A stretch of 64,000 bases of DNA from Variovorax sp. PBL-H6 (GTDB lineage Bacteria; Pseudomonadota; Gammaproteobacteria; Burkholderiales; Burkholderiaceae_C), in contig NZ_LR594659.1 in NCBI RefSeq assembly GCF_901827155.1, positions 5,552,501-5,616,500 of the forward strand, written 5' to 3'. Below are positions 8,678-19,687 of this stretch, piece by piece (position 1 is the first letter of the stretch; each line of letters starts with the position of its first letter). The position numbers and the translations under genes are program-made. The notes below the pieces were generated by a model, which had not been told where the DNA came from, searched no databases, and saw nothing but the letters and a program-made list of their open reading frames with translations.

Positions 8678-9954
8678 CAGGATGTCTTTCCGGCGGTCGA
8701 AGAAGGGCGGGCCCCGTCTGCGGTGGTAGCGGCGGCCCGGTGATCTTGCTTGATCTTGCAGCCAGGTGCGATGTCCCTGCCGGCGGAGGGTTTGCGGCCC
8801 AGCTGCTGGATTGCGAGCGCGAGCGCGCCGGCCACCACGCCCCAGAAGGCCGAGCCGATGCCCGCGAGGGTCAGGCCCGAGAGCGTGACCAGGAAAGTGA
8901 TCAGCGCGGCCTCCCGGTGCGATTCGTCGCGCACCGCGGCGGCCAGGCCGCTCGCGATCGTGCCCAGCAGCGCCAGCCCCGCAATGGCGGCGACCAGTTC
9001 CTTCGGGAATGCCGTCAGCAGCCCGGTCACCGCCGCACCGAACAGCCCGATCACCACGTAGATGGCGCCGCAGCTCACGGCCGCGGTGTAGCGCCGAGCC
9101 GGGTCTTCGTGCGCCTCGCGGCCCATGCAGATCGCCGCGGTGATCGCGCTCAGGTTGAGGGCGAAGGCGCCGAAGGGCGCAAGCACCAGCGTCGCGAGGC
9201 CGCTGATGGTGATGAGCTTCGAGATCGGGAGTTGATAGCCTGCAGCCCGGATCGCCGCCACGCCTGGCAGGTTCTGCGAGGCCATGGTGACGACGAAGAG
9301 CGGCAGCGCCAGGCTCACCACCGCCTGCCAGCTGAAGACCGGCCGGGTGAACACCGGCACCGCCGCACTGAAATGCACCGCGCTCCAGGCCAGCTCACCG
9401 CGTCCCGCCACGAAGACGACAGCGGCCAGGAGCGTCAGCGGCACTGCGTAGCGTGGCAGCAGGCGCCGCAACACAAGATAGCTCAGGAGCATCAGCAGCA
9501 CCAGCGGGAGCGCTGTGCGCGCCGCCAGGAAGGCCTCGATCCCGAAGCGCGCCAGCACACCGGCCAGCAGCGCCGAGGCCAGCGCCATCGGAATCCGGTT
9601 CATCACGCGCTCGAACCAGCCGGTGGCGCCGGCCACCGTGATCAGCAGTGCGCAGACGATGAAGGCTCCGACCGCCTCACCCATGCCGTAGCCGGAGCCG
9701 GCCACGGCCAGGACGGCCGCGCCAGGCGTGCTCCAGGCGATCATCACGGGCTTGCGCCACCACACGGACGTGACCGCCGAGGTGAGCCCCATGCCGAGTC
9801 CGAGTGCCCACATCCATGAGCTGATGATCTCGGGCGTGGCACCGAAGGCCTGCGCCGCCTGGAACACGATGGCCACGGAGCTCGTGAAGCCCACCAGCAC
9901 GGCGACAAAGCCCGCGGTGAAAGACGCGAGGCTCAGATCCTTGAAGAAACGCAT
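8677..9954 (-). CDS. benE: BenE/YdcO-family benzoate:H+ symporter-like transporter
   Basis: A 425-residue inner-membrane protein with about a dozen hydrophobic segments. GFVAVLVGFTSSVAIVFQAA near the N-terminus, WSTPGAAVLA, and SQNLPGVAAIRAAGYQLPIS match the BenE family, whose founder imports benzoate. The last roughly 35 residues are polar and low complexity. No aromatic degradation genes adjoin it, so the substrate is uncertain. It lies between kup and gshB and overlaps the gshB start by one base. Confidence 0.88.
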   Translation of the reverse strand: MRFFKDLSLASFTAGFVAVLVGFTSSVAIVFQAAQAFGATPEIISSWMWALGLGMGLTSAVTSVWWRKPVMIAWSTPGAAVLAVAGSGYGMGEAVGAFIVCALLITVAGATGWFERVMNRIPMALASALLAGVLARFGIEAFLAARTALPLVLLMLLSYLVLRRLLPRYAVPLTLLAAVVFVAGRGELAWSAVHFSAAVPVFTRPVFSWQAVVSLALPLFVVTMASQNLPGVAAIRAAGYQLPISKLITISGLATLVLAPFGAFALNLSAITAAICMGREAHEDPARRYTAAVSCGAIYVVIGLFGAAVTGLLTAFPKELVAAIAGLALLGTIASGLAAAVRDESHREAALITFLVTLSGLTLAGIGSAFWGVVAGALALAIQQLGRKPSAGRDIAPGCKIKQDHRAAATTADGARPSSTAGKTS

Positions 9955-9981
9955 GGTGGCGAAGGCAGGCGTCGGATCTCG

Positions 9982-11865
9982 TCAGATCTCGATTTTCGAA
10001 CCGAGCTCCACCACCGCGTTGTTCGGCAGGCCCAGGAAGCCGGCGGCCCCGCTCGCGTTGTGGTGCATCTGCGCGAAAAGCTTCTCGCGCCAGGGCGCCA
10101 TGCCGCTGCCGAGCGTGGGAATGACCACGTCGCGCGAGAGGAAGTAGCTGGTGGTCATCGGCTCGAGCTGGCAGCCGCGCAGGCGCGCATGCTCGAGGGC
10201 GCGCGGCAGGTCGACGTCGTTCTTGAAGCCGTAGTGCACGACCACCTGCCAGCAATGGTGGCCGAGCGGCTCCATCTCGATGCGCTTGTCCATCGGGATC
10301 CACGGCACCTCATGGTTGCGCACGGTGACGAACAGGTTCTGCTCGTGCATGACCTTGTTGTGCTTGAGGTTGTGCAGCAGCGCATTGGGGACCACGCCCG
10401 GCTCGGCGGTCATGAACACCGCGGTGCCCTCGACGCGCGCAGGCGGGCTGACAAACACCGAGTCGAGGAAGCTGCGCAGGTCGATGGCCTCGGCCATCTG
10501 CATCTGGCCCATGAGGCGGCGGCCTTCCTTCCAGGTCAGCATCAGCATGAAGATGGAGCCGCCGATCAGCAGCGGGAACCAGCCGCCTTCGAACAGCTTC
10601 AGCAGGTTGGAGGCGAAGAACAGGAAGTCGACCACGAAGAAGGCGCCGGTGGCCGCGATGCACAGCGCCAGCGGGTACTTCCAGGCGAAGCGAATCACGA
10701 AGAAGGTCAGCACCGTGGTGATCAGCATGTCGGTGGTGACGGCGATGCCGTAGGCCGCGGCGAGATTGCTCGACGAACGGAACATGACCACCGCCAGCAC
10801 GATGGCGGCAAACAGGCCCCAGTTGACGAACGGGATGTAGATCTGCCCCGTGGTGCGCACGCTCGTGTGCTCGATGTTGAGCCGCGGCAGGTAGCCGAGC
10901 TGGATCACCTGTCGCGTGACGCTGAAGGCCCCGGTGATCAGCGCCTGCGAGGCGATCACCGTGGCCGAGGTGGCTATCAACACCAGCGGGATCAGCGCCC
11001 ATTCGGGCGCCATCATGAAGAAGGGGTTCTTGACCGCCTCCGGGTTCTCCAGCAGCAGCGCGCCCTGGCCGAAGTAGTTGAGCGTGAGCGCGGGCATGAC
11101 GACCGAGAACCAGGCGATGCGGATCGGCCGCTTGCCGAAATGGCCGAGGTCGGCATAGAGCGCCTCGGCCCCCGTCACGCACAACACGGTCGCGCCCAGG
11201 ATGATGAAGCTGGTGCCCGGGTTTTCCCACATGAAGCGCAGCGCGTATAGCGGGCTGACGGCCTTGAGGATCGACGGGTGCGTGACGATCTGCGAGACGC
11301 CCAGCACCGCGATGACGGCGAACCAGGCCAGCGTGACCGGCCCGAAGAAGCGGCCGATGCCCGAAGTCCCGTGCTTCTGCACTGCGAAAAGGCCGAACAG
11401 CACGACCAGCGTGATGGGGATCACGTAGTGCTTGAAGTGCGGCGACACCACCTCCAGGCCCTCCACCGCCGACAGCACGGAGATGGCGGGGGTGATGACC
11501 CCGTCCCCATAGAACAGCGAGGTGCCGAAGATGCCGACCACCAGCAGCACCTGGCGCAGCCGCGGCTTGTCGACCACCGCCTGGGAGGCCAGCGCCAGCA
11601 TCGCGACCAGGCCGCCCTCGCCCTCGTTGTCGGCGCGCAGCACCAGCACCACGTACTTGAGGGAGACGATCACCGTCAGCGTCCAGAAGAACATCGACAG
11701 GATGCCGTAGACGTTCTCGACCGTGAACGGGACGTGGCCGTGGCCGAACACCTCCTTGACCGCATACAGCACGCTGGTGCCGATGTCGCCGTAGACGACG
11801 CCGATGGCCGCGAGGATCAGCGCGGCGGAGGAGGATTTGGTCGGAGACACGGGAATCGGGTGCAC
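9982..11865 (-). CDS. kup: Low-affinity potassium uptake protein Kup
   Basis: A 627-residue K+ transporter of the Kup/HAK/KT family, which brings in K+ with protons. The early segment [20 protein letters not shown] and the [17 protein letters not shown] loop are family signatures. Twelve-helix hydrophobicity is followed by a cytoplasmic C-terminal domain, as usual. The predicted start is GTG ([10 protein letters not shown]), with a further in-frame GTG five codons on. It lies directly between gshA and benE-gshB, all on the same strand, which places potassium uptake inside the glutathione gene run. Confidence 0.95.
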   Translation of the reverse strand: MHPIPVSPTKSSSAALILAAIGVVYGDIGTSVLYAVKEVFGHGHVPFTVENVYGILSMFFWTLTVIVSLKYVVLVLRADNEGEGGLVAMLALASQAVVDKPRLRQVLLVVGIFGTSLFYGDGVITPAISVLSAVEGLEVVSPHFKHYVIPITLVVLFGLFAVQKHGTSGIGRFFGPVTLAWFAVIAVLGVSQIVTHPSILKAVSPLYALRFMWENPGTSFIILGATVLCVTGAEALYADLGHFGKRPIRIAWFSVVMPALTLNYFGQGALLLENPEAVKNPFFMMAPEWALIPLVLIATSATVIASQALITGAFSVTRQVIQLGYLPRLNIEHTSVRTTGQIYIPFVNWGLFAAIVLAVVMFRSSSNLAAAYGIAVTTDMLITTVLTFFVIRFAWKYPLALCIAATGAFFVVDFLFFASNLLKLFEGGWFPLLIGGSIFMLMLTWKEGRRLMGQMQMAEAIDLRSFLDSVFVSPPARVEGTAVFMTAEPGVVPNALLHNLKHNKVMHEQNLFVTVRNHEVPWIPMDKRIEMEPLGHHCWQVVVHYGFKNDVDLPRALEHARLRGCQLEPMTTSYFLSRDVVIPTLGSGMAPWREKLFAQMHHNASGAAGFLGLPNNAVVELGSKIEI

Positions 11866-12014
11866 AACGAGGGCGTCCGGCGTGCATGAACGCCCTGGCG
11901 CCTCGTCGACCTCATGCGGCCTTCGCGTCGCCCTCCGCCCTCGATTTTTCTGCGTTGCTGTGGGGTCGCTATTTTGCCGCCACCCGGACCTGCCGCAAGG
12001 CCGGGACTAAGAAA

Positions 12015-13313
12015 TCATTCGTACGTCTCGGCGTCGGGGTTGGTGGCTTCCATCTCATAGCTGGCCGCGACCATGGCCAGCCGCCCGATCACTCCGTACA
12101 TGTAGAAGCGGTTGGGCGCGCTCGCGCCCGGCTTGGCGCCTGGCTGTGGTAAGTGCGCACTCTCCGAGAAAGCCAGCGGCACGAAGCTGGCGCCCGGGAG
12201 ATTGAGGTTCTCGTCCGGGCTGCGCTCCGCGTGCACCCGGTAGAAACCGCCGACCACGTACCGGTCCATCATGTAGACCACCGGCTCGGCCACGCCGTTG
12301 TGGACGCGCTCGTTGGTCAGCACGCCTTCCTGCACGATCAGGTCGCTCGCGAGCCGCACCTCGTCGTTGGCAGCGGCCGAGCGGGTGCGCGCGCGGCGGT
12401 TGAAGGCCTCCAGGTCCTTGAGGTCGCGCACCGTCATCACGCCCATCGGGTCGGCGCCGTTGTCCGCCTTGACCACCACGAAGGGCTTCTCGTTGATGCC
12501 GTATTCCTTGTACTTGCGCCGGATCTTGGTGAGCAGCGCATCGACATGGCTGGTCAGCACGTCGAGGCCCTTGCCCTCCGCCAGGTCGACGCCGCCGGCG
12601 CGCGCATACATGGGGTTGATCAGCCAGGGGTCGATGCCCAGCAGCTTGCCGAAACGCTTGGACACTTCCTCGTAGCTGTGGAGATGGTTGCTCTTGCGGC
12701 GCACCGACCAGCCGGCATGCAGCGGCGGCAGCAGGTACTGCTCGTGCAGGTCTTCCAGGATGCCCGGCGTGCCGGCCGACAGGTCGTTGTTGAGCAGGAT
12801 GGTGCAGGGGTCGAAATGCTTGAGCCCCAGGCGCCGCCGGCTGCGCACCACCGGCTCCAGGCACACGCTCTCGCCGTGGGGCAACTCGATCTTCTTGGGC
12901 GACTTGATGGCCGGGTCGATGGAGCCCACCCGCACGTTGAGGCCGGCCATGTGGAAGATTTTCACCAGGCGTGCGACGTTGGCCAGGTAGAAGGTGTTCT
13001 TCGAGTGGTTCTCGGGGATGACCAGCAGGTTGCGGGCCTCGGGGCAGATCTTCTCGATGGCGGCCTGCGCCGCCTGCACCGCCAGCGGCAGCATGTCGTC
13101 GGTGAGGTTGTTCCAGCCGCGCGGATAAAGACTGGTGTCGACCGGCGCCAACTTGAAGCCGGCATTGCGGATGTCCACCGAGCTGTAGAACGGCGGCGTG
13201 TGCTCCATCCATTCGAGCCGGAACCAGCGCTCGATGGCCGGCATGGAGTCGAGGATGCGCTGCTCGAGTTCGTTGATCGGGCCGGTCAGGGCAGTGACGA
13301 GGTGGGGGACCAT
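12015..13313 (-). CDS. gshA: Glutamate-cysteine ligase, proteobacterial type
   Basis: A 432-residue enzyme catalysing ATP-dependent formation of gamma-glutamylcysteine, the committed step of glutathione synthesis. Segments such as YPRGWNNLTDDMLPLA, LLVIPENHSKNTFYLANV and FVVVKADNGADPMGVMTV identify the GshA family found in beta- and some gammaproteobacteria (the TIGR02049 type), which is unrelated in length and sequence to the E. coli enzyme. It is followed on the same strand by kup, benE and gshB after a 149-base gap. Confidence 0.93.
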   Translation of the reverse strand: MVPHLVTALTGPINELEQRILDSMPAIERWFRLEWMEHTPPFYSSVDIRNAGFKLAPVDTSLYPRGWNNLTDDMLPLAVQAAQAAIEKICPEARNLLVIPENHSKNTFYLANVARLVKIFHMAGLNVRVGSIDPAIKSPKKIELPHGESVCLEPVVRSRRRLGLKHFDPCTILLNNDLSAGTPGILEDLHEQYLLPPLHAGWSVRRKSNHLHSYEEVSKRFGKLLGIDPWLINPMYARAGGVDLAEGKGLDVLTSHVDALLTKIRRKYKEYGINEKPFVVVKADNGADPMGVMTVRDLKDLEAFNRRARTRSAAANDEVRLASDLIVQEGVLTNERVHNGVAEPVVYMMDRYVVGGFYRVHAERSPDENLNLPGASFVPLAFSESAHLPQPGAKPGASAPNRFYMYGVIGRLAMVAASYEMEATNPDAETYE

Positions 13314-13456
13314 GAGGCGGCCTTGTTATGGGTGTTCTGCGACGAAAGGTGGAGTGGAATTGTAGGATTTGGGGGTGCCGGGATGGATGACAAGCCGCCT
13401 CTCACACGCCGGATGCCGACAACGCCCGAAACCTTCTCGTGCGGATGCCGGCCTGC

Positions 13457-14758
13457 TCAGCCCCGCACTTCCCCCTGGCCCAGCACCACGTATTTGAGCG
13501 AGGTCAGCCCCTCGATGCCCACCGGCCCGCGCGCATGGAACTTGTCGGTGCTGATGCCGATCTCGGCGCCGAGGCCGAACTCGAAGCCGTCCGCAAAGCG
13601 GGTGCTGGCGTTCACCATCACACTGGCCGAATCCACCTCGCGCAGGAAACGCTGGGCATGCAGGTGGTCACGGGTCACGATGGCATCGGTGTGGTGGCTG
13701 GAATAGCGGTTGATGTGGGCGATGGCCTCGTCGACCCCCTCCACCACCTTGATGCTGATGACGGCCGCCAGATACTCCTCCGACCAGTCGGATTCGACGG
13801 CGTCGACCACGCGGGCGCCCGGCGGCAGCGCACCCTCTGTCCGCAGGATGTGAGCGGCGGCGGCATCGCAGCGCATCTCGACCCCCTTGGCCGCGAAGAT
13901 GGCACCGATCTCGGGCAGGAAGCTCTCCGCCAACGAGGCCGCCACCAGCAAGCCTTCCGCCGCGTTGCAGGGGCTGTACTTCTGTGTCTTGGCGTTGTCG
14001 ACGATGCGCACCGCCATGTCGAGCTCGGCCGTGTCGTCGACGTAGACATGGCAGTTGCCGTCCAGGTGCTTGATCACGGGCACCTTGGCCTCGCGGCTGA
14101 TGCGTTCGATCAGCCCCTTGCCGCCGCGCGGGATGATCACGTCCACGAACTCGGGCATGGCGATCAGCCGGCCCACCGCCTCGCGGTCGGTGGTCTGCAC
14201 CAGCTGCACCGCCTCCACCGGCAAGCCGGCTTCGGCGAGCGCCTCGCCCACCAGCGCGGCCAGCGCCTTGTTCGACTCGATCGCCTCCGAGCCGCCGCGC
14301 AGGATCGCCGCGTTGCCGCTCTTGATGGCCAGGCTGGCGGCCTCGATGGTCACGTTCGGTCGGCTCTCGTAGATCATGCCGAAGACGCCGATCGGCACCC
14401 GCATCTGGCCCACGCGAATGCCGCTGGGCTGCTGCCGCATGCCGATGACCTCGCCGATCACATCGGGCATGGCGGCCAGCTGCTCGCAACCTTGCGCCAC
14501 GGTCTCGATGGTCTTGGGCGTGAGCTTGAGGCGATCGACCATGGGCGCCGAGAGGCCGGCAGCCTGGGCGCGCTCGATGTCGCGCGCGTTGGCGGGTGCC
14601 AGGGCTTCGGCACTCTCGCGCAGGCGGCGCGCCAGCGCCCTGAGGGCCTGATTCTTGGTCGCCGCCGGGGCCTTCGCCATCCGGGCGGCGGCCGTCTTGG
14701 CCTGCAGCCCCAGCCCCTGCATGTGTTCGTTGACGTTGAAGGCGTTCATGGCTTGCAT
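13457..14758 (-). CDS. proA: Gamma-glutamyl phosphate reductase (proline synthesis)
   Basis: A 433-residue NADPH-dependent reductase converting L-glutamyl 5-phosphate to glutamate 5-semialdehyde in proline synthesis. The aldehyde dehydrogenase-like segments [20 protein letters not shown] and ALKSGN-type loop, and the catalytic cysteine segment [13 protein letters not shown], match ProA, as does the C-terminal [19 protein letters not shown]. The length is typical. Its partner proB is not in the window. It sits between holA and gshA on the same strand with a 76-base gap to holA. Confidence 0.97.
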   Translation of the reverse strand: MQAMNAFNVNEHMQGLGLQAKTAAARMAKAPAATKNQALRALARRLRESAEALAPANARDIERAQAAGLSAPMVDRLKLTPKTIETVAQGCEQLAAMPDVIGEVIGMRQQPSGIRVGQMRVPIGVFGMIYESRPNVTIEAASLAIKSGNAAILRGGSEAIESNKALAALVGEALAEAGLPVEAVQLVQTTDREAVGRLIAMPEFVDVIIPRGGKGLIERISREAKVPVIKHLDGNCHVYVDDTAELDMAVRIVDNAKTQKYSPCNAAEGLLVAASLAESFLPEIGAIFAAKGVEMRCDAAAAHILRTEGALPPGARVVDAVESDWSEEYLAAVISIKVVEGVDEAIAHINRYSSHHTDAIVTRDHLHAQRFLREVDSASVMVNASTRFADGFEFGLGAEIGISTDKFHARGPVGIEGLTSLKYVVLGQGEVRG

Positions 14759-14834
14759 TTTCCCATGCGAGGGCCTTGGGACAGGGCGGCGGATGGAAAC
14801 GCCGGATTACCGAAAGAGCAACGCCGCGCGGCCT

Positions 14835-15896
14835 TCAGCCCCTTGCCGGCGTGGTACAGGCGCGGCACAGCATCAGTGCGAGCCGCTGCAGCGCCTGCCA
14901 GCCGCTGGCCGGCCAATCGGGCTGCTTCAGGCCTTTGACGATGCCGTCCACCACATGGGCGGCGCGCAGCAGGCGGGCCAGCGCGCGCTCATCCAGCCGC
15001 GGCAGCACCCGCTCGAAGGCGCGCTCGCGCGGCCCCCAGATGCGGTTTTCACGCAGCGCCATCGGCAACGGACGCCCAGCCGACATGGCGTCCTTCACCC
15101 GCTTGAGCGCGCGGATGTCCTCAGCCAGCGTGTAGTGCACCAGTACCTCGGCCTCGCCCTCGGCCCGTAGGCCGTCGAGCATGCGCGCCACCCGTTGGGG
15201 GTTGCCGCCCAGCACCGCCTCGGAGAGCTTGAAGACGTCGTAGCGCGCCACGTTGTTCACTGCGGCCTCGACCTGCTCCCAGCCCAGCTCGCCCGCGGGG
15301 TACAGCAGTGCGAGCTTCTGGATCTCCTGGTGCGCGGCCAGCAGGTTGCCTTCGACCCGGTCGGCGAAGAACTGCAGGGTGCGCTGGCCTTCCTCGCCGC
15401 CCTTCACCCGCTGCCCCTGCCGCGCCAGCCGCTGCGCGATCCACTGCGGCAGCGCGGCGCGCTCGATGGTCTCGACCGGCAGGCTGACGCCGTGGTTCTC
15501 GAGGGCCGCGAACCAGGCGCCGGTGCGAGTGGCCTTGTCCAGGCGTGGCAGCAGGACCAGCGTGAGGGTGCTGTCGTTGCCCGCTGCGGCTTCGGCGATC
15601 TGCTGCAGCGCGGCGCTGCCGTCCTTGCCTGGCTTGCCGGAAGGGATGCGAATCTCGACGATCTGCCGCTCGGCGAACAGGCTCAGCGAGCCGCCGGCCG
15701 CCAGCACCGAGCTCCAGTCGAAGTGGGCGCCGGCCACGGTGTACGCGCTGCGCTCGGTGTAGCCCTGCTGCCGCGCCGCCGCGCGGATCGCGTCGGCCGC
15801 TTCCTGCGCCAACAGCGGCTCGTCGCCGTGAACGACGTAGAGCGGCTTCAGCGCCTTCTGCAGGTGGGCTTCGAGCTGGGCCGCGGCGAGCTGCAT
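14835..15896 (-). CDS. holA: DNA polymerase III delta subunit
   Basis: A 353-residue clamp-loader subunit that opens the beta clamp during loading. The N-terminal LYVVHGDEPLLAQEAADAIR and the later NLLAAHQEIQKLALLYPAGE are typical of HolA. It starts one base inside the stop of lptE (TGATG), part of the leuS-lptE-holA run common in Proteobacteria. Confidence 0.95.
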   Translation of the reverse strand: MQLAAAQLEAHLQKALKPLYVVHGDEPLLAQEAADAIRAAARQQGYTERSAYTVAGAHFDWSSVLAAGGSLSLFAERQIVEIRIPSGKPGKDGSAALQQIAEAAAGNDSTLTLVLLPRLDKATRTGAWFAALENHGVSLPVETIERAALPQWIAQRLARQGQRVKGGEEGQRTLQFFADRVEGNLLAAHQEIQKLALLYPAGELGWEQVEAAVNNVARYDVFKLSEAVLGGNPQRVARMLDGLRAEGEAEVLVHYTLAEDIRALKRVKDAMSAGRPLPMALRENRIWGPRERAFERVLPRLDERALARLLRAAHVVDGIVKGLKQPDWPASGWQALQRLALMLCRACTTPARG

Positions 15897-16429
15897 CAGA
15901 GGCTCTTGACCGCCGCGAGCCGGCGCAGCGTCTGCTGGGCGATGTCGGCCTGCATGTCGCGGTACAGCAGCTCGGTCTCGCTTTCCTTGGCCAGCGCGGC
16001 GGTTTCGTTGTAGGTGATGTCGCGGGTCTGCTCGATCTGGGTCGGCGCCATCAGCTCCTTGCCGCCGGGCGTGCGCAGCCGCACGCGCATCGTGAGGCGC
16101 AGCTGCAGCTCGCGCACCTGGCCGGCCGAGTTGGTGGAGAGCACGGCGCTGCCGCGGGACTCGGACAGGACTTCCAGCACGGCGTCGGCGCGCTGCTGCT
16201 CCTCGATCGGCACCAGCTCGACATTGCCCGCGGCACGGAACTGGCGGCGCAGCGTGTTCACGAAGGCCGAGGTGCCCGGCACTGCCAGTGACTTGAAGGC
16301 GAAGTTCGGTGCCTTGCGCAATTCGAAGCCGCAGCCGGCGAGCGCCACCGCAGCGAGCGCCGCCGCGAGGAGTGCGCGGCGCGACAGGCCGCCGTCGTGC
16401 CGGATCGATGTGTTCATGCTGCCCTTCAT
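15896..16429 (-). CDS. lptE: LPS-assembly lipoprotein LptE
   Basis: A 177-residue outer-membrane lipoprotein that plugs and helps assemble LptD, the LPS translocon. A twin-Arg-like polar start is followed by a hydrophobic signal and a lipobox ending in Cys33 ([10 protein letters not shown]). The rest, including [20 protein letters not shown] near the C-terminus, fits the family. The start used gives a four-base ATGA overlap with leuS; an ATG four codons later (16417) is a possible alternative. It is coupled to holA downstream. Confidence 0.93.
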   Translation of the reverse strand: MKGSMNTSIRHDGGLSRRALLAAALAAVALAGCGFELRKAPNFAFKSLAVPGTSAFVNTLRRQFRAAGNVELVPIEEQQRADAVLEVLSESRGSAVLSTNSAGQVRELQLRLTMRVRLRTPGGKELMAPTQIEQTRDITYNETAALAKESETELLYRDMQADIAQQTLRRLAAVKSL

Positions 16430-19089
16430 ACCACCACGTTGACGAGCCGGCCCGGCACCACGATCACGCGCTTGGCAACGGCGCCTTCGGCATGCTTGGC
16501 GAAGGCCTCGCTGGCCAGCGCGATCTTCTCGATCTCCGCCTTGCTCGCATTGGCGGGCACGCGCAGCGAGCCGCGCAGCTTGCCGTTGACCTGCAGCATC
16601 AGCTCGATCTCGTCCTGCTCGAGAGCGATCGTGTCGACCTCCGGCCAGGGGGCGTCGAGCAGTGTGCCTTGCAACTTGTCATAGCCCAGTTCGTGCCACA
16701 GCGCATGCGTGATGTGCGGCGTGGCCGGGTAGAGGCAGCGCAGCAGGATGCCGAAGCCCTCGCGCGCGGCGGCCCTGTCACCGGGGCTGCCGTCGGACTT
16801 GAAGCCCTCCAGCGCGTTCAACAGCTTCATCGCGCCCGAGACCACGGTGTTGTACTGCATGCGCTGGTAGTCGTAGTCGATCTGGCGCAGCACGGTGTGG
16901 ATCTCGCAGCGCAGTGCCTTGGCCTCCTTGCCGAAGGCCGAGCGCGGGTCCACCGAGGCGAGGTCGATCTCCTCGCCCTCGGGCACGGCCGCTTGCGCGG
17001 TGCCGAGCGCCACGCCGTAGTTCCAGACCCGGCGCAGGAAACGGAAGCTGCCTTCCACCGCGGCATCGTTCCACTCCAGCGTGGCCTCGGGCGGCGCGGT
17101 GAACATGGTGTACAGCCGCGCGGTGTCGGCGCCGTACTTCTCGATCAAGTCTTGCGGGTCGACGCCGTTGCGCTCGCTCTTGCCCATCTTGCCGACGCCG
17201 CCGTAGTCGACCTTCGTGCCGTCGGCCAGCGTGCCGCCGGTAGTGCGCCCCTGCGCGTCGAGCACCTGCGTCACCTCGGAGGGCGGGAAGTACTCCTTGC
17301 CGCCCTTTTCGCTGCGCCGGTAGAAGATGTGGTTGAGCACCATGCCCTGCGTGAGCAGCTTGCTGAAGGGCTCGTCCACCTTCACCAGACCGAGGTCGCG
17401 CATCACCTTGGTCCAGAAGCGTGCGTAGAGCAGGTGCAGGATCGCGTGCTCGATGCCGCCGATGTACTGGTCCATCGGCATCCAGTACTGCGCCCCTTCG
17501 GCGACCATGGCCTGGTCGTTCTTCGGATCGCAATAGCGCATGAAGTACCAGGCGCTGTCGACGAACGTGTCCATGGTGTCGGTCTCGCGCCGCGCCGCCT
17601 TGCCGCAAACCGGGCAGACCACGCCGGCGTGGAAGCCTTCGTGCTTGTGCAGCGGGTTGCCCGAGCCGTCCGGCACGCAGTCGGTGGGCAGCACGACCGG
17701 GAGATCCTTCTCGGGCACCGGCACGGCGCCGTGCTCCTCGCAATGGATGATGGGGATCGGCGTCCCCCAGTAGCGCTGGCGGCTCACGCCCCAGTCGCGC
17801 AGGCGCCAGGTGGTCTGCATCTCGCCGAGGCCCTTCTGGCCCAGCGCGTGTGCCACCGCCTTGACCGCCTCGGCATGGGACATGCCGCTGAAGTTGTCGG
17901 AGTTGATCGTGACTCCACGCTCCTTGTCGGCGTACCAGTCCTGCCAGCGGTGGTAGTCGAAGTGGGGCTCGTCGTCGACCAGCACGACCTGGATGATCTC
18001 GATGCCGTATTTGTTGGCGAAGGCGAAGTCACGCTCGTCATGCGCCGGCACACCCATCACGGCGCCATCGCCGTAGCCGATCAGCACGTAGTTGCCGACC
18101 CACACCGGCACCGGTTCGTCGGTGATCGGATGCCGCACGTGCAGGCCGGTCGGCACGCCCTTCTTCTCCTGGGTCGCAAGCTCGGCCTCGGTGGTGCCGC
18201 CGCTCTTGCATTCGTCGATGAAGGCGGCGAGTTCGGGATTCGTATTCGCGGCATGCAGGGCCAGCGGATGCTCGGGCGCGACGGCGCAGAAGGTCACGCC
18301 CATGATGGTGTCGGCGCGCGTCGTGAAGACGTACATGCGGCCGCCCTGGATGAGCTCGCCTCGCTCGTCCTTGATGTCATGCGGGAAGGCGAAGCGCACG
18401 CCCTCGCTCTTGCCGATCCAGTTCTCCTGCATCAGCTTGACGCGCTCGGGCCAGCCCGGCAGCTTGTGCTGGGTGTGTTCGAGCAGTTCCTCTGCGTAGT
18501 CGCTGATCTTCAGGTAGTAGCCGGGGATTTCGCGCCGCTCGACGGTTGCGCCGGTACGCCAGCCCTTGCCGTCGACCACCTGCTCGTTGGCCAGCACGGT
18601 CTGGTCGACCGGGTCCCAGTTGACCACCTGGGTCTTGCGGTAGGCGATGCCCTTGTCGAGCATCTTGAGGAACAGCCACTGGTTCCACTTGTAATAGCTC
18701 GGGTCGCAGGTCGCGATCTCTCGGCTCCAGTCGATCGCCAGGCCCATGGCCTGGAGCTGGCCCTTCATGTAGCCGATGTTCTCGTAGGTCCACCTGGCCG
18801 GCGGCACGCCGTTCTTGAGGGCCGCGTTCTCGGCAGGCAGGCCGAAGGCGTCCCACCCCATCGGCATCAGGACGTTGTAGCCGCTCATGCGCAGGTAGCG
18901 CGTGAGCATGTCGTTGATGGTGTAGTTGCGCACATGCCCCATGTGCAGCTTGCCGCTGGGGTACGGCAGCATCGAGCAGGCGTAGTACTTCTTCTTTTGC
19001 GCGTCCTCGGTCACGCGGTAGGCGTCGGCTGCTGTCCAGGCGGCCTGGGCGGCCGACTCGACGTCGCTGGGTTTGTAGCTGGGGTTCAT
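16426..19089 (-). CDS. leuS: Leucyl-tRNA synthetase
   Basis: An 887-residue class I synthetase that charges tRNA-Leu. The HIGH-type motif is HMGH (residues 49-52, in [15 protein letters not shown]). The CP1 editing domain segment [12 protein letters not shown] is present, and the [18 protein letters not shown] catalytic segment is [20 protein letters not shown]. The KMSKS loop reads KMGKS (634-638), with Gly replacing the first Ser. The start [18 protein letters not shown] matches the usual N-terminus; upstream in-frame codons are discarded. It overlaps lptE by four bases. Confidence 0.97.
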   Translation of the reverse strand: MNPSYKPSDVESAAQAAWTAADAYRVTEDAQKKKYYACSMLPYPSGKLHMGHVRNYTINDMLTRYLRMSGYNVLMPMGWDAFGLPAENAALKNGVPPARWTYENIGYMKGQLQAMGLAIDWSREIATCDPSYYKWNQWLFLKMLDKGIAYRKTQVVNWDPVDQTVLANEQVVDGKGWRTGATVERREIPGYYLKISDYAEELLEHTQHKLPGWPERVKLMQENWIGKSEGVRFAFPHDIKDERGELIQGGRMYVFTTRADTIMGVTFCAVAPEHPLALHAANTNPELAAFIDECKSGGTTEAELATQEKKGVPTGLHVRHPITDEPVPVWVGNYVLIGYGDGAVMGVPAHDERDFAFANKYGIEIIQVVLVDDEPHFDYHRWQDWYADKERGVTINSDNFSGMSHAEAVKAVAHALGQKGLGEMQTTWRLRDWGVSRQRYWGTPIPIIHCEEHGAVPVPEKDLPVVLPTDCVPDGSGNPLHKHEGFHAGVVCPVCGKAARRETDTMDTFVDSAWYFMRYCDPKNDQAMVAEGAQYWMPMDQYIGGIEHAILHLLYARFWTKVMRDLGLVKVDEPFSKLLTQGMVLNHIFYRRSEKGGKEYFPPSEVTQVLDAQGRTTGGTLADGTKVDYGGVGKMGKSERNGVDPQDLIEKYGADTARLYTMFTAPPEATLEWNDAAVEGSFRFLRRVWNYGVALGTAQAAVPEGEEIDLASVDPRSAFGKEAKALRCEIHTVLRQIDYDYQRMQYNTVVSGAMKLLNALEGFKSDGSPGDRAAAREGFGILLRCLYPATPHITHALWHELGYDKLQGTLLDAPWPEVDTIALEQDEIELMLQVNGKLRGSLRVPANASKAEIEKIALASEAFAKHAEGAVAKRVIVVPGRLVNVVV

Positions 19090-19109
19090 TGGGCAAAGAG
19101 CAACAACAG

Positions 19110-19129
19110 CCCGGCATCGGACGGCCGGG
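19110..19129 (-). terminator. Hairpin between exbD and leuS (possible terminator or leader structure)
   Basis: On the minus strand CCCGGC and GCCGGG form a 6-bp stem around an 8-base loop, followed by a U-rich but interrupted stretch (CTGTTGTTGCTCTTTG). It lies about 20 bases before the leuS start codon and after the exbD stop, so it could be a weak terminator of exbBD transcripts or a structure in the leuS leader. No leader peptide with a Leu codon run was seen. Confidence 0.35.
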
Positions 19130-19214
19130 GAACAAGGATTATCGCGGCTGCCAATGCCCCACGACTCGATCAAGGGTGGGAAGCCCCGCCCGGCACCCTC
19201 TCCGCAGAGGATCC

Positions 19215-19673
19215 TCAGGGCTTGCGGGGCGGCGCCTCGGTCACGAAGCCGATGCGGCTGAGGCCGGCCTTGTTGGCGATGCCCATCAGCTCGACGACGC
19301 GACCATAAGGGACGGCCTGGTCGGCGCGCAGCTGGACCTCGGTGTCACGGTTGTCGGCGGCGGCCTTCTGCAGCCGGGCCGCGAGCTCGTCGGCGGTCAC
19401 CGCCTGGTCGTTGAGGAAGATCCGGCCGGCCGTGTCCACCGAAAGGCTCACGAACTTCGGTGTGTCGCCGGGCTGGCCGGCATCGGTGCGCGGCAGATCC
19501 AGCTTGATCGAGCTGGCCATCAGCGGGGCGGTGATGATGAAGATGACCAGCAGCACCAGCATCACGTCCACCAGCGGCGTGACGTTGATGTCCGACAGCG
19601 GCCGCTGCCCGCCGGCGCCGATCGCGCGCCCGCCGGTGGCGCTGCTGCCGAGGGAGGTGCGACCGAAGGCCAT
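19215..19673 (-). CDS. exbD: ExbD/TolR-family biopolymer transport protein
   Basis: A 152-residue inner-membrane protein. After a short cytoplasmic N-terminus, [20 protein letters not shown] is the single transmembrane helix carrying the conserved Asp of ExbD/TolR, and a periplasmic domain follows ([20 protein letters not shown]). With the ExbB-like partner just upstream it should form a proton-driven energiser, either for TonB-dependent uptake or for a Tol-like system. No tonB, tolA or tolB is adjacent, so ExbD versus TolR is not settled by the sequence alone. Confidence 0.9.
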   Translation of the reverse strand: MAFGRTSLGSSATGGRAIGAGGQRPLSDINVTPLVDVMLVLLVIFIITAPLMASSIKLDLPRTDAGQPGDTPKFVSLSVDTAGRIFLNDQAVTADELAARLQKAAADNRDTEVQLRADQAVPYGRVVELMGIANKAGLSRIGFVTEAPPRKP

Positions 19674-19687
19674 GGCAATGTCCCGGG

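Noticed and set aside
16309..19308. A 999-codon open frame on the plus strand opposite leuS
   Set aside because: Antisense shadow of leuS with low-complexity translation and no family resemblance.
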